Source: Opitutus sp. GAS368
Lineage (GTDB): Bacteria > Verrucomicrobiota > Verrucomicrobiia > Opitutales > Opitutaceae
Length of the DNA stretch: 64,000 bases
Assembly: GCF_900104925.1 (NCBI RefSeq)
Contig: NZ_LT629735.1
Span: 1,644,291-1,708,290, forward strand
Reading direction: 5' to 3'
Made by a program: the position numbers and the translations under genes. The notes below the pieces were generated by a model. It made no database searches. It worked only from the letters and a program-made list of their open reading frames with translations, and had not been told where the DNA came from. Of this stretch, positions 42,378 to 50,363 are shown one piece after another (the stretch's first letter is position 1; each line of letters opens with the position of its first letter).

Positions 42378-42666
42378 TCTTCCAACCGACCCAATACGAA
42401 ACCAGTTCTCGTGCGATTGGACGGTCGCCACTTATATCGCGCGTTAGCCCCATGCGCTGAGTCGCTATGTTATTCAGGTGTTTGCTCAGCTGTTCTTCCG
42501 TTATGCCCGCATCCAACAGCCGAACAATATCTGCACTATATAAATCATATTCATCTTTTGGCGCATTGGGTGTTTGCAGAACACCGATAGGATCCCACTT
42601 ACGCAGCAATTCCATGACCTTTAAGTGTCCCTGCACATCTCCGCGTTTTATATATTCTGATTCCAT
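42367..42666 (-). CDS. DUF1871-like small protein
   Basis: 99 aa from ATG 42666 (the ATG shares its A with the TAA of the preceding gene). The core KVMELLRKWDPIGV, APKDEYDLYSADIVRLLD resembles DUF1871 proteins, which occur in firmicutes and elsewhere without known function. The gene is visibly richer in A/T than its neighbours (AAA, ATA, TTA codons). It therefore may be of foreign origin. It overlaps the end of the M20 peptidase. Confidence 0.7.
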   Translation of the reverse strand: MESEYIKRGDVQGHLKVMELLRKWDPIGVLQTPNAPKDEYDLYSADIVRLLDAGITEEQLSKHLNNIATQRMGLTRDISGDRPIARELVSYWVGWKTTA

Positions 42667-43622
42667 TATTTTGTCGGTGGCAGGGCCGCGAGGATGCGCC
42701 GCACGACTGCGGGGATGATCGCCCGGTTGTTGGCGTGCTCCCGCCCGTCGGTGAAGGTGACGATGATGACGCGGCCGCCGCCGGGCAGCTCGATCAGCGC
42801 CGCGTCGTGCCGCGCCCAGCTGACCCAGCCGGCCTTCGACCACAGTTTCGCCCCTGGCGGCAGCGCCGGGCCGCTGAACCCGACGCTCTGGTTGTCAGGA
42901 TCGGCGCTGGGGGTGAAAGGATCGCGTCGCATCAACTCCAGCATCTGGGCCGATCGCTCCGGCGTGACGCACCGCCCGGTCGCAATTTCCTCGAGCAGCC
43001 GGGCCGTGTCGTCCGTGGAAAGGAAGTTTCGCGCCGGCGGGTTCGCCGCGATGTCCTGTTTTTCGCGGCCATAGGGTCCCTCGCCCCACGGCTTGCGCTG
43101 CGCGTTTACGTTCCGGTAGCCGAGCGCCTCAAAGTAACGCGTGACCACGCCGCGCTGTTCATGCCACGCCGCCAGCGCGGCCGGCGGCAGTTCGGGCCCG
43201 CTGGTGGTGCCGGTGATCGCGTCGACCACGTAGCTGGTCGCCTCGTTGTAGGAATCAACGATCATGTCCCGCAGCCCGCGGCGCAGCTCGGGCGTGTCCG
43301 CCAGCTTGCCGTCTTCCATCAGGCGGTGGCAGTAGGCGAGGAAGCAGAGCTTGATCACGCTCGCGGGATAAAACCGTTCGCTGCCGCGATAGCTGGCGCG
43401 CACGGGCGCCGCCCCGCGCAGGTCGATCACGGTGATCCCGAGCTGGTCCACCTTGAGCGCGGGACTGGTGAACTCCGCCTGCGTGTCCCATACTGCGCCA
43501 ACGACAGCCCGTTGGAGCGCCGCGGTCCGCAGGTCAGACTCCTGCGCGTGTCCCACCGCGATGAGCGCAAGCCCAACAAGAAGGGAAGGGACCACTGGCG
43601 GGATCTTGGACCGAATGAACAT
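42666..43622 (-). CDS. secreted serine hydrolase of beta-lactamase (class A) fold
   Basis: 318 aa with a signal peptide (about residues 1-26, ending VGHAQ). The SxxK motif is ASVIK in the RFYPASVIKLCFLAYC stretch; the second motif is DSYNEATSYV (SYN in place of SDN), and the last is KAGW in place of KTG. This suits a PF13354-type hydrolase or penicillin-binding relative, not necessarily a drug-degrading enzyme. Its TAA overlaps the start of the DUF1871-like gene (TAATG), so the two are coupled. Confidence 0.82.
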   Translation of the reverse strand: MFIRSKIPPVVPSLLVGLALIAVGHAQESDLRTAALQRAVVGAVWDTQAEFTSPALKVDQLGITVIDLRGAAPVRASYRGSERFYPASVIKLCFLAYCHRLMEDGKLADTPELRRGLRDMIVDSYNEATSYVVDAITGTTSGPELPPAALAAWHEQRGVVTRYFEALGYRNVNAQRKPWGEGPYGREKQDIAANPPARNFLSTDDTARLLEEIATGRCVTPERSAQMLELMRRDPFTPSADPDNQSVGFSGPALPPGAKLWSKAGWVSWARHDAALIELPGGGRVIIVTFTDGREHANNRAIIPAVVRRILAALPPTK

Positions 43623-43684
43623 AATCTACCAAATAGATCCGGGCAGCAGCAGCATCCTGTAAATTCTGTTCATGCTGTCTGGAA

Positions 43685-44269
43685 CTAGCCCTTCCAGCCC
43701 TGCCGGATCATGCTGACCGCGATGGCCGCCAGCAACATGGCGATGATCTTCGAGATGGCGCGCATGCCGGTCGCGCCGACCCGGCGGCCAAGCCACTCGC
43801 TGTAATGCAGGGCCAGCACGACCAGGCCCAGGTTCACCGCCAGCGCGACCAGGATGATCGCGAGGCCGAGGGACTGGTTCTGTGCCAGCACGAGCAGGGT
43901 GGTGATCAAGGCCGGCCCCGCGATGAGCGGCATGCCGAGCGGCACGACGCCGAAATCTTCCGGCACTTTCTCCGGCTCGGCGGCGGACTGAACCAGGTCC
44001 TTGGCCGCGAGGATGAACAGGATCAGCCCACCCGCGACCTGGAAATCGCTCACCGAGATACCGAGCGCCTTGAACGCGCTCTGCCCGAGAAAAAGGAAAC
44101 CCAGCGCCACGAGCCCGCCGGTCCACGTCGCCTGGCCGGCGATCTTTTGCCGGCGCTCGATCGCGACGTTCTGCCCGAGCCCGAGGAAGATGGCGGCCAG
44201 CCCGATCGGGTCGATGGCCACGAAGAGCGGGATGAACGCCTGCAGGAACTTGGTCAGCCACTCGAGCAT
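43685..44269 (-). CDS. MarC-family membrane protein
   Basis: 194 aa with six hydrophobic segments. The opening LLQAFIPLFVAIDPIGLAAIFLGL-like region (here FLQAFIPLFVAIDPIG), VVPLGMPLIAGPALITTLLV, and MRAISKIIAMLLAAIAVSMI are the MarC signatures. The transport role is unknown for this family; the old link to multidrug resistance has been withdrawn. It is separate from both neighbours by 60-70 bp spacers. Confidence 0.9.
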   Translation of the reverse strand: MLEWLTKFLQAFIPLFVAIDPIGLAAIFLGLGQNVAIERRQKIAGQATWTGGLVALGFLFLGQSAFKALGISVSDFQVAGGLILFILAAKDLVQSAAEPEKVPEDFGVVPLGMPLIAGPALITTLLVLAQNQSLGLAIILVALAVNLGLVVLALHYSEWLGRRVGATGMRAISKIIAMLLAAIAVSMIRQGWKG

Positions 44270-44322
44270 GGCTGCAGGCTAGCTTGGGGAACCGTTAAAA
44301 AGCAACGCGGCAGGGCCAACCT

Positions 44323-45258
44323 TCAGCGCACCGTCCAGAGCAGGTCGCGGAGCGCGCTATTCAGCGCCGGGTGCTTGAACTTAAAACCGGTCGCGAGGAG
44401 CTTTTGCGGCGTGGCCCGCTGGCCGTGCAACACCAGGTTGCCGTCGGTGTAGAAATGGTGCTCGGCCACGAAACGCACGATGAACTCCGGCGCGGGCGGG
44501 CACCACGGCCGCCACGTGGCGGTGCGCAGCTCGCGCATGAACTCGGTGTTGGTCACGGCCCCCGGTGCACAGACGTTGTAGACCCCGGCCATCCCGGCGT
44601 TGGTGATGGCCGCCTCGAACGCGGCGACCGCGTCGTCGCGGTGCACCCAGCTCAGGAACTGCCGGCCGCTGCCGGCGGCCCCGCCGAGGAATTTTTTGGT
44701 CAGGCCCAGCATCGCCGGGAACGGCCCCGTCTTCCGGTCGAGCACCGGGCCGAGCCGCAGCACGACGCGGCGCACGTCGGGCAGGTCCAGGGCGGCGAAC
44801 GCCTCTTCCCACTGGCGGCAGACCTCCGCGAGGAAGCCCGGTCCCGACGGCAGCGACTCTTCGCAAAAGCGGTCGCCGGCATTGCCGTAAAAACCCGTGG
44901 CGCTGCACTGCACCCAGACCGCCGGCGGATGCCTGGTCCGCGCATAGCCCTTGTTGAGGGCCTTCACGGCGTTGAGGCGTGACTTGAGGATCTCGCGGCT
45001 GTTTTCCAGCGAGTGGACGCAGTTGATGCTCCGGCCGGCCAGGTTCACGAGCGCGGCGGCCCCCTCGAGTTCCGCCGCCCAGGCCCCGCCGGTCTCGCCG
45101 TTCCACATCACCGCGCGGAGCGCCGGCATGTCGTCCGACGGGGGGACGCGGTCGGTGTCGCGCGTCAGCACAACCACCTCCCAGCCGGCCGCGGCCAGGG
45201 TGCGGCCCAACGCCCGCCCGAGGAACCCGCTGCCGCCCGCCAGGATGACTTTTGCCAT
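44323..45258 (-). CDS. TIGR01777-family NAD(P)-dependent epimerase/dehydratase-like protein
   Basis: 311 aa from ATG 45258 (MAKVILAGGSGFLGRALG); twelve upstream codons come from spacer. The Rossmann motif GGSGFLG, NLAGRSINC, SATGFYGN, RLGPVLDRKTGPFPAMLG and the C-terminal KLLATGFKFKHP domain are typical of the family, which includes YfcH and SulA-type cell-division inhibitor relatives. The enzyme reaction is unknown. It is divergent from rlmN, with a REP palindrome in the shared leader. Confidence 0.9.
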   Translation of the reverse strand: MAKVILAGGSGFLGRALGRTLAAAGWEVVVLTRDTDRVPPSDDMPALRAVMWNGETGGAWAAELEGAAALVNLAGRSINCVHSLENSREILKSRLNAVKALNKGYARTRHPPAVWVQCSATGFYGNAGDRFCEESLPSGPGFLAEVCRQWEEAFAALDLPDVRRVVLRLGPVLDRKTGPFPAMLGLTKKFLGGAAGSGRQFLSWVHRDDAVAAFEAAITNAGMAGVYNVCAPGAVTNTEFMRELRTATWRPWCPPAPEFIVRFVAEHHFYTDGNLVLHGQRATPQKLLATGFKFKHPALNSALRDLLWTVR

Positions 45259-45295
45259 GGAAACGGAGGTTGGCGGGAAATAATTGCATGGCAAC

Positions 45296-45347
45296 TGTAG
45301 GAGCGGCTTTACGCCGCGACCGGTCGGGGCATAAAGCCCCTCCTACA
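45296..45347. repeat. TGTAGGAGCGGC...CCTCCTACA palindrome upstream of rlmN
   Basis: TGTAGGAG (left) pairs with CTCCTACA (right); the inner part GGCTTTACGCC and GGGCATAAAGCCCC forms further hairpins. It lies between divergent genes and ends 4 bases before the rlmN ATG. The element replaces a normal ribosome binding region, the only purine-rich candidate being CTGATGA. Confidence 0.85.
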
Positions 45348-45351
45348 GCTG

Positions 45352-46440
45352 ATGAAACCCGCTCCCGTCAACTTCCATGACCTGACCCGCGAGGCGCTGC
45401 GCCTGCAGGTCGTGCGCTGGGGTTTCAGCCCGGTGCACGCCGCGCGGTTGTGGGCCTATGTCTATCTCGAGGGCCTGGAGCGCTGGGCTGACATGCCCGA
45501 GCTGCCGGTGCGCTTCCGCGCCAAGGCCGAGGGCGAACTCGCCTTCCCCCGGCTGCCCGTGGCGACCGAGACGCACAGCGCCGACGGCTTCACCCGCAAA
45601 TATCTCCTCGCGCTGGCCGACGACCGCCGGATCGAGACCGTGCTCATGCGCTACACGGGGCGCGTGACCGCCTGCATCAGCAGTCAGGCCGGCTGTGCGA
45701 TGGGCTGCGTCTTCTGCGCCACCGGCCAGATGGGCTTTGCCCGCCACCTCGCCGCCGGCGAGATCGTGGCCCAGGCACTGCACGTGGACCGGGTGCTGCG
45801 CCAGGCCTCTTGTAACCTAGTAGGTTACAAGGGTCCCGGGCCGACGAGCCGGGGCGAACGCCTGCGCAATATCGTGCTGATGGGCATGGGCGAACCGCTG
45901 CACAATTACGACGCCGTGATGACGGCCACCGAGATCCTCTGCGACTCCGCGGGCCTGTCGCTGGGCACGAAGCAGGTCACACTGAGCACGGTCGGCGTGG
46001 TGCCGGGCATCCTCCGGCTCGCCGACGAGGGCCGCCCCATCCACCTCGCCGTGTCACTGCACGGCGCCACCCAGGCGGAGCGCGCCGCCCTCGTGCCCGT
46101 GGCGAAGAAGTGGCCGCTCGACGAGCTGATGGACGCCTGTCGTTACTACATCGCGAAGCAGCAGCGCCGGATTTTCTACGAATGGACCCTGATCGAAGGG
46201 AAAAACGATTCCGCCGACAACGCCCACGCCGTCGGCCGGCTGCTGCAGGGCCAGAATGCCCAGGTGAACCTGATCCCGCTGAACCCGACGGCCGGTTACG
46301 GCGGCGCCCCGACCGGCCAGGACGCGGCCCGGCGCTTCCAGCAGATTCTTCGCGAATACCGCCTGCCCAGCACCATCCGCCAGCGCCGGGGCATCGACAT
46401 CGCCGCCGGGTGCGGGCAGCTGGCCACCCTTCCGCCTTGA
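45352..46440 (+). CDS. rlmN: 23S rRNA/tRNA adenine-C2 methyltransferase RlmN with in-frame palindrome
   Basis: 362 aa radical SAM enzyme. CAMGCVFC binds the cluster; the conserved Cys of [10 protein letters not shown] and the C-terminal [15 protein letters not shown] hold the two catalytic cysteines; [14 protein letters not shown] and SLHGAT follow. It makes m2A2503 of 23S rRNA and m2A37 of tRNA. A palindrome at 45809-45854 is translated in frame as [15 protein letters not shown] between the cluster domain and the GEPL motif; in usual RlmN the two are joined by a short linker at that point. The frame has no other oddity. Confidence 0.95.
   Translation: MKPAPVNFHDLTREALRLQVVRWGFSPVHAARLWAYVYLEGLERWADMPELPVRFRAKAEGELAFPRLPVATETHSADGFTRKYLLALADDRRIETVLMRYTGRVTACISSQAGCAMGCVFCATGQMGFARHLAAGEIVAQALHVDRVLRQASCNLVGYKGPGPTSRGERLRNIVLMGMGEPLHNYDAVMTATEILCDSAGLSLGTKQVTLSTVGVVPGILRLADEGRPIHLAVSLHGATQAERAALVPVAKKWPLDELMDACRYYIAKQQRRIFYEWTLIEGKNDSADNAHAVGRLLQGQNAQVNLIPLNPTAGYGGAPTGQDAARRFQQILREYRLPSTIRQRRGIDIAAGCGQLATLPP
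45809..45854. repeat. in-frame TTGTAACC palindrome inside rlmN
   Basis: TTGTAACCTA and its exact complement flank a single G. The GC-rich tail (GGGTCCCGGGCCGACGAGCCGGGG) holds a second hairpin. It encodes [11 protein letters not shown], close to CNPIGYKGSGAP at the oleD copy 27972-28020 in the same reading frame. Confidence 0.9.
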
Positions 46441-46587
46441 GGCGCAACCCGGCCTTCCGCCGTCGCCAAGGCTGTGGCGGACAGGCCGGACAGGTTTTCC
46501 GGCACCGGCGACCACCCTAAAACCTGGCAAGACGCGCACGATTTAACCTTTGCCAAAGCCCGGCGGAGGTCTACGTGTCAGCATCCC

Positions 46588-47160
46588 ATGAAATTCGTCC
46601 GCCTTCTCTCCCTTCCTCTGCTGGCCACCGCCTTGCTCGCGCCGCTGTCGGCCCAGCCCGTCAAAACTCCCGTGATCAAGGCCGTCGAGCCGTCCCGCGT
46701 GGCCTTTGTCAACAGCGGCGCCTTCAGCGAGCCCGCCACCGGCATCAAGCAGCTCGTCAAGGTCCTCCAGGGCCTCGAGCTTGAGTTCAGCTCCCAGCAG
46801 AGCGAACTGTCGCTGTTGCAGGAGAAGCTCCGGACCGTTGCGGGCGAGCTCGCGAAGCTGCGCGCCGAGGCGACCCCCAACACCAAGGCCATCGAGGAGA
46901 AACAGACCGCCGGCCTCGCCCTGCAGCAGGAGCTCCAGCAGAAGTCCCAGGCCGCCCAGCAGGCCTACGGCCAGCGCCAGCAAGAGGCCCAGGGCCCGGT
47001 AAGCGCCGAGATCGGCAAGGAGTTGCACGCCTTCGCCACCGCCCGCGACATCACCCTGCTTTTCGACCTGGCCAAGCTAGGCGACGGCCTGATTGACGCC
47101 AAGCCCGAGGCCGACCTGACGGCCGATTTCATCGCCTACTACAACGCCAAGCACCCGTAA
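46588..47160 (+). CDS. OmpH/Skp-like periplasmic protein
   Basis: 190 aa with a Sec signal peptide (residues 1-23, ending PLSAQ). The mature region is a long alpha-helical coiled coil rich in Gln, Glu and Ala (about residues 55-150), bounded by VAFVNSGAFSEPATGIKQLVK and a C-terminal FDLAKLGDGLIDAKPEADLTADFI, as in the OmpH/Skp chaperones of outer membrane proteins. The start at 46588 leaves a clean signal; the longer frame upstream lacks one. It is followed by a terminator. Confidence 0.85.
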   Translation: MKFVRLLSLPLLATALLAPLSAQPVKTPVIKAVEPSRVAFVNSGAFSEPATGIKQLVKVLQGLELEFSSQQSELSLLQEKLRTVAGELAKLRAEATPNTKAIEEKQTAGLALQQELQQKSQAAQQAYGQRQQEAQGPVSAEIGKELHAFATARDITLLFDLAKLGDGLIDAKPEADLTADFIAYYNAKHP

Positions 47161-47189
47161 GGGATTTCGCGCGTCGTTGGTTCTAGTCC

Positions 47190-47217
47190 GGCCCGGCTCT
47201 ACGCCGGGCCTTTTTGT
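47190..47217 (+). terminator. intrinsic terminator after the OmpH-like gene
   Basis: GGCCCGGC (47190-47197), five-base loop TCTAC, GCCGGGCC (47203-47210), then TTTTT. Perfect 8-bp GC stem followed by a T-run at 47211-47215, 30 bases after the stop codon. Confidence 0.9.
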
Positions 47218-47298
47218 TGGGAAAAACCACGACGGGGTCGCCGTGGCTCCAGTAATGGATGGAGCGCGGGCGACCTCGCCCGCGTTATCTTCAAACCC

Positions 47299-48639
47299 TC
47301 ACGCCAGCTTCATGATCAGCGCGGCCGCGTCCGCCGCCTGCGCCGCGGGGGACGCGAGCCACGCGCTGGCGTGCTGGTAGGCGGCCGCGTCGGCCGGGCG
47401 GCCCTGCGCCTTGAGCCGCAGCAGCGCGGCCACGAGCGCCAGCTGGGCGCGGGCGGCGGCGGGATTGGCCTGCGCCGCCTGCAACAGGAGGTCCGTGCCG
47501 GCCGGCACCTGTTCGGGCGCGAGCGTGTCCTTTTCCCCGAGGAACAGCGTGAGCTCGGCGCCAAGCGCGTGCGCGTAGGCCAGCGGCGCCACCGGCACCG
47601 TGTAGGCCAGACCGTTGCCCGCGGGCAGGGCCGACCACTCCATGTAGGTCCGGATGATCTCCTGGAATTTTCCGAGCTCCTCGTCGGCGTTCGAGGGTGT
47701 CCAGCGCGCGGTGAACAGCTTCAGCTCGCGGTATTTTTTCACCTCCCAGATGCGGAGGCTGAGTTCGAAGTCGTCGTTGCGGTTCCGCAGGACGCCGGTG
47801 ACGACATAGTCGAGCCCGCCTTCGACCGAGTCGTTCAGCTGACGGACGTTCTCCGCCACCCACTCCAGGGGAAAAAGCGCGTAGTGTTTCCGGTCGGACA
47901 CAGCCACGGCGGCGATCGTGTCGTAACCCGCCCCGGCGGCGAAGGTGTCCGCAAACCACAGCGGCAGCCCGCGGCTCAGGCGGCCGAGAGAATCCTCCGG
48001 CTGCGCGGCCCGGGTGGCGGCATCCTCCAGACCCGGCAGGGCGCACTGGGCGAACGCCACGCGGCGGCGCTTCCCCTCCTTGCGCGGCAGCAGGTGCGGC
48101 GCCAGCGCCTCGAGCCCGTAGAACCAAATGGGTTTGCTGATGCTCACCAGGCCGACCTTGGGGACCTCCGCGGGCAGCGCCGTATTCGCGGCCTCGGTGT
48201 CGCTGACAAACAGCTCGGCCAGGGCGTTGGAAAAACCCACCAGCCGCGACTCCAGTTCGGGCCGGCGCAATTCAAAGAGCAGGTCGAGCAGGTGCTGGGC
48301 GGCGTCGGTGTTGCGGGTGACGAGATAGGCTTGCAGCAGATTGATGCCGGCGGCCGCCCCATGCCGCTGGGCGTCGTAGCGCGGGGCGAGCAGCTCGATG
48401 AGCTCATTCACGTTGCCCGCCGTGCCGAGGTCACCCGAGATGGTGACGAGCACGTCGGCCCGGTCGCCGGCGCCGGTCAGCACGGCCTCGTAGATGGCCA
48501 TGGCGGCGGGCACGTCCTTCGCCTTCAGCTTTTCCCGCGCCGCCGCGAGTTGCGGCAGGACGCCGCCGGACGTGCCGGTTTTCTCTCCCGCCGGGGCGGG
48601 CTCGGGTTGGTCGGCGGGCTTGCGGTCGAAGAATCCCAT
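47299..48639 (-). CDS. uncharacterised protein with alpha-helical (TPR-like) N-terminal region
   Basis: 446 aa, no signal peptide. The N-terminus is charged (MGFFDRKPADQPEPAPAGEK); residues about 25-150 are helix-rich with TPR-like A/L spacing (AAREKLKAKDVPAAMAIYEAVL, INLLQAYLVTRNTDAAQHLLDLL); the C-terminal 300 residues form a mixed alpha/beta part ending in another Ala-rich helical segment. No family is recognised with confidence. It may be an intracellular scaffold, but that is a guess. It is convergent with the OmpH-like gene. Confidence 0.75.
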   Translation of the reverse strand: MGFFDRKPADQPEPAPAGEKTGTSGGVLPQLAAAREKLKAKDVPAAMAIYEAVLTGAGDRADVLVTISGDLGTAGNVNELIELLAPRYDAQRHGAAAGINLLQAYLVTRNTDAAQHLLDLLFELRRPELESRLVGFSNALAELFVSDTEAANTALPAEVPKVGLVSISKPIWFYGLEALAPHLLPRKEGKRRRVAFAQCALPGLEDAATRAAQPEDSLGRLSRGLPLWFADTFAAGAGYDTIAAVAVSDRKHYALFPLEWVAENVRQLNDSVEGGLDYVVTGVLRNRNDDFELSLRIWEVKKYRELKLFTARWTPSNADEELGKFQEIIRTYMEWSALPAGNGLAYTVPVAPLAYAHALGAELTLFLGEKDTLAPEQVPAGTDLLLQAAQANPAAARAQLALVAALLRLKAQGRPADAAAYQHASAWLASPAAQAADAAALIMKLA

Positions 48640-48725
48640 GGAGGGCGAGCAAAGTAATCCCCGCCGCCAACGCGAGGCGCTTTTGTTGAAAGATGGGCTC
48701 CGGGGCCTCCGTTACGGGGACCCCC

Positions 48726-48890
48726 ATGAAACCAGGCGCCATTGAAATCCTTCTCATCGTGCTGGGCCCGGTGGTCTTGGCGCTGATTGCGCTTTGGATC
48801 CGCGAGGCAATCGTCGACTGGTGCGCCCCCCGGCACCACCGCGCGGAAAACCGCCGCGGCAAGGTCCGCGGCCGGCGCGGGAATGACTGA
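48726..48890 (+). CDS. small single-pass membrane protein
   Basis: 54 aa from ATG 48726. One hydrophobic helix (IEILLIVLGPVVLALIALWI) is followed by a basic tail (REAIVDWCAPRHHRAENRRGKVRGRRGND). Upstream codons from 48693 are also open but are less likely. Such tails are typical of small inner-membrane proteins; no family assigned. It is divergent from the hypothetical gene and convergent with the metallophosphoesterase. Confidence 0.6.
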   Translation: MKPGAIEILLIVLGPVVLALIALWIREAIVDWCAPRHHRAENRRGKVRGRRGND

Positions 48891-48896
48891 CGCGGC

Positions 48897-50252
48897 TCAA
48901 GATCGCGGCCAAGCGGACAGCACCGCCGCCTTCAGTTTCAGGACCGGCTGCTCCCGCCACGCAATGGCGGGCTCGCCAAAGTAGCGCGCCGTGTTTTTCG
49001 CCCCCCAGTCCGTGGTGGCAATGCGGTAGGTTTTGGCGGGGTCGATTTCCGCGGGACCGTCGGCAAAGGAGAACTCACCCCGCCGCTGTTCGAACGGCGT
49101 GTCCGGCCCGAGGTTGGCCGCCGCCAGCAGTTGTCGCAGCCGCGCCCCGTCCACCTCGGCGGTGAAGATCGCGCCATCGAAGCGCACGCAGGCGTCAAAC
49201 TGCTCCCGCGTGACCCCGCCGGCCGGTAGTCCGGCACCAAAGGTGGTGTTGCCGATGAAGGCCGCGTCCACGCCGGCGGCGGCGCGCAACGCCCCGACCA
49301 CCTGCCGCGCCGCCGCGGCCGGTCCGAGGGCTGCGGGGGTGCGGGCTACCAAGACCGTGTCTTCCGGCGTCAGGTATTTTTGCCGGGTCGCGCCAATCAG
49401 CGCGGCGAGTTCCGGATCGGCCGGGCCGTCCGGCTCGAGGCGTGTCTGCTCCACTTCCCAGCGCGGGGCGCCGGTGGCGTCGCGGTGCAGCCACGCGAGC
49501 GTCAGGTATTCGTTCCACGACCCGGAGTGGACATACACGCCGTGGTCAAACGGGTGCACAAAGCGCTGGTGGTCGTGTGCCCCGGCGAAAAGCGTGCCGG
49601 GCGGCACGAGCGGCAGCATGGCGCGGTCCGCCTTGATGCCGGCGTGGCTCAGCACGATCGGCAGCGGGGCCCCCGCGAGCAGAGCGGGAAAATTCGCCTG
49701 CGCCCAGACCACCGGGTCGGCGAGATCGAGCGAGGGCCGCACCGCCACGCGATAGGTGGCCAGGCTGTCGGTCGTCACGCCGACCACGACCGCCTCGGTG
49801 GCGCCGAGCCTGATCCTGGCCGAAGCCGGGGCGAACAGCTGTCCGGTGGCGCGATTGGTGATGTTGGTGACCACGGTGAGGCCGGCCGTTTGCAGCCGCG
49901 CCACGGTTTCCGCGAGGTCGTAGAATTCCGGCTCGTGGTTGCCGAGGTTGACGACGGTCGGGGCGCGGCGGGCGAGGGCGGCAAACATCGCAAAGTCCAC
50001 CGCGCCCGCGCTGCGGCGCGCGACGATGTTGCCGTATTCGAGCGTATCGCCGTTGAGCAGGATGGCCAGCGGCAGGCCGGGATGTTCGGCCTTCAAGCGG
50101 TCCACCGCGGCCACCACCTGCGCCGTGCGGTCATAGGCCGAGTGCTGGTCGCCGGTGAGGATCACCAGTGCTTCCGGACCCGCCGCCCATCCGGGCAGCC
50201 CGAAGGCGAGCGACGGCAACAGCACCCAGGCGAGGCGGCGGAACAGGTTCAC
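48897..50252 (-). CDS. secreted 5'-nucleotidase/calcineurin-like metallophosphoesterase
   Basis: 451 aa with a signal peptide (about 1-24, ending GWAAG). The metallophosphoesterase blocks are in order: GDQHSAYD (DxH), LNGDTLEYG (GDx2), VNLGNHEPEF (GNHE), LSHAGIKAD and GAHDHQ (GHxH-like). The C-terminal 5'-nucleotidase domain is present from about residue 270. It hydrolyses nucleotides or phosphomonoesters in the periplasm; specificity is not shown. Its stop lies 6 bases from a small membrane ORF on the other strand. Confidence 0.88.
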   Translation of the reverse strand: MNLFRRLAWVLLPSLAFGLPGWAAGPEALVILTGDQHSAYDRTAQVVAAVDRLKAEHPGLPLAILLNGDTLEYGNIVARRSAGAVDFAMFAALARRAPTVVNLGNHEPEFYDLAETVARLQTAGLTVVTNITNRATGQLFAPASARIRLGATEAVVVGVTTDSLATYRVAVRPSLDLADPVVWAQANFPALLAGAPLPIVLSHAGIKADRAMLPLVPPGTLFAGAHDHQRFVHPFDHGVYVHSGSWNEYLTLAWLHRDATGAPRWEVEQTRLEPDGPADPELAALIGATRQKYLTPEDTVLVARTPAALGPAAAARQVVGALRAAAGVDAAFIGNTTFGAGLPAGGVTREQFDACVRFDGAIFTAEVDGARLRQLLAAANLGPDTPFEQRRGEFSFADGPAEIDPAKTYRIATTDWGAKNTARYFGEPAIAWREQPVLKLKAAVLSAWPRS

Positions 50253-50363
50253 GCGGGACAGTTTGCGGGATCCGGAGCGAGGGCGGCAAGCCTTGCGTCC
50301 GGCCGGGCCGGTTTCCCGCGTTGACCGGGCGGGCGGGGCAGGTAGTTAAGGCCCTCTTCCCTC

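Noticed and set aside
42666-43622. Antibiotic-resistance class A beta-lactamase
   Set aside because: SxxK is present but SDN is SYN and KTG is KAG, and the general sequence fits broad PF13354 hydrolases; a resistance role is not supported.
46441-46500. Further copy of the GGTGGAACCCGGCC palindrome after rlmN
   Set aside because: GCGCAACCCGGCCTTCCGCC shows partial resemblance, but the right arm does not pair well and the 19-mer is not present.
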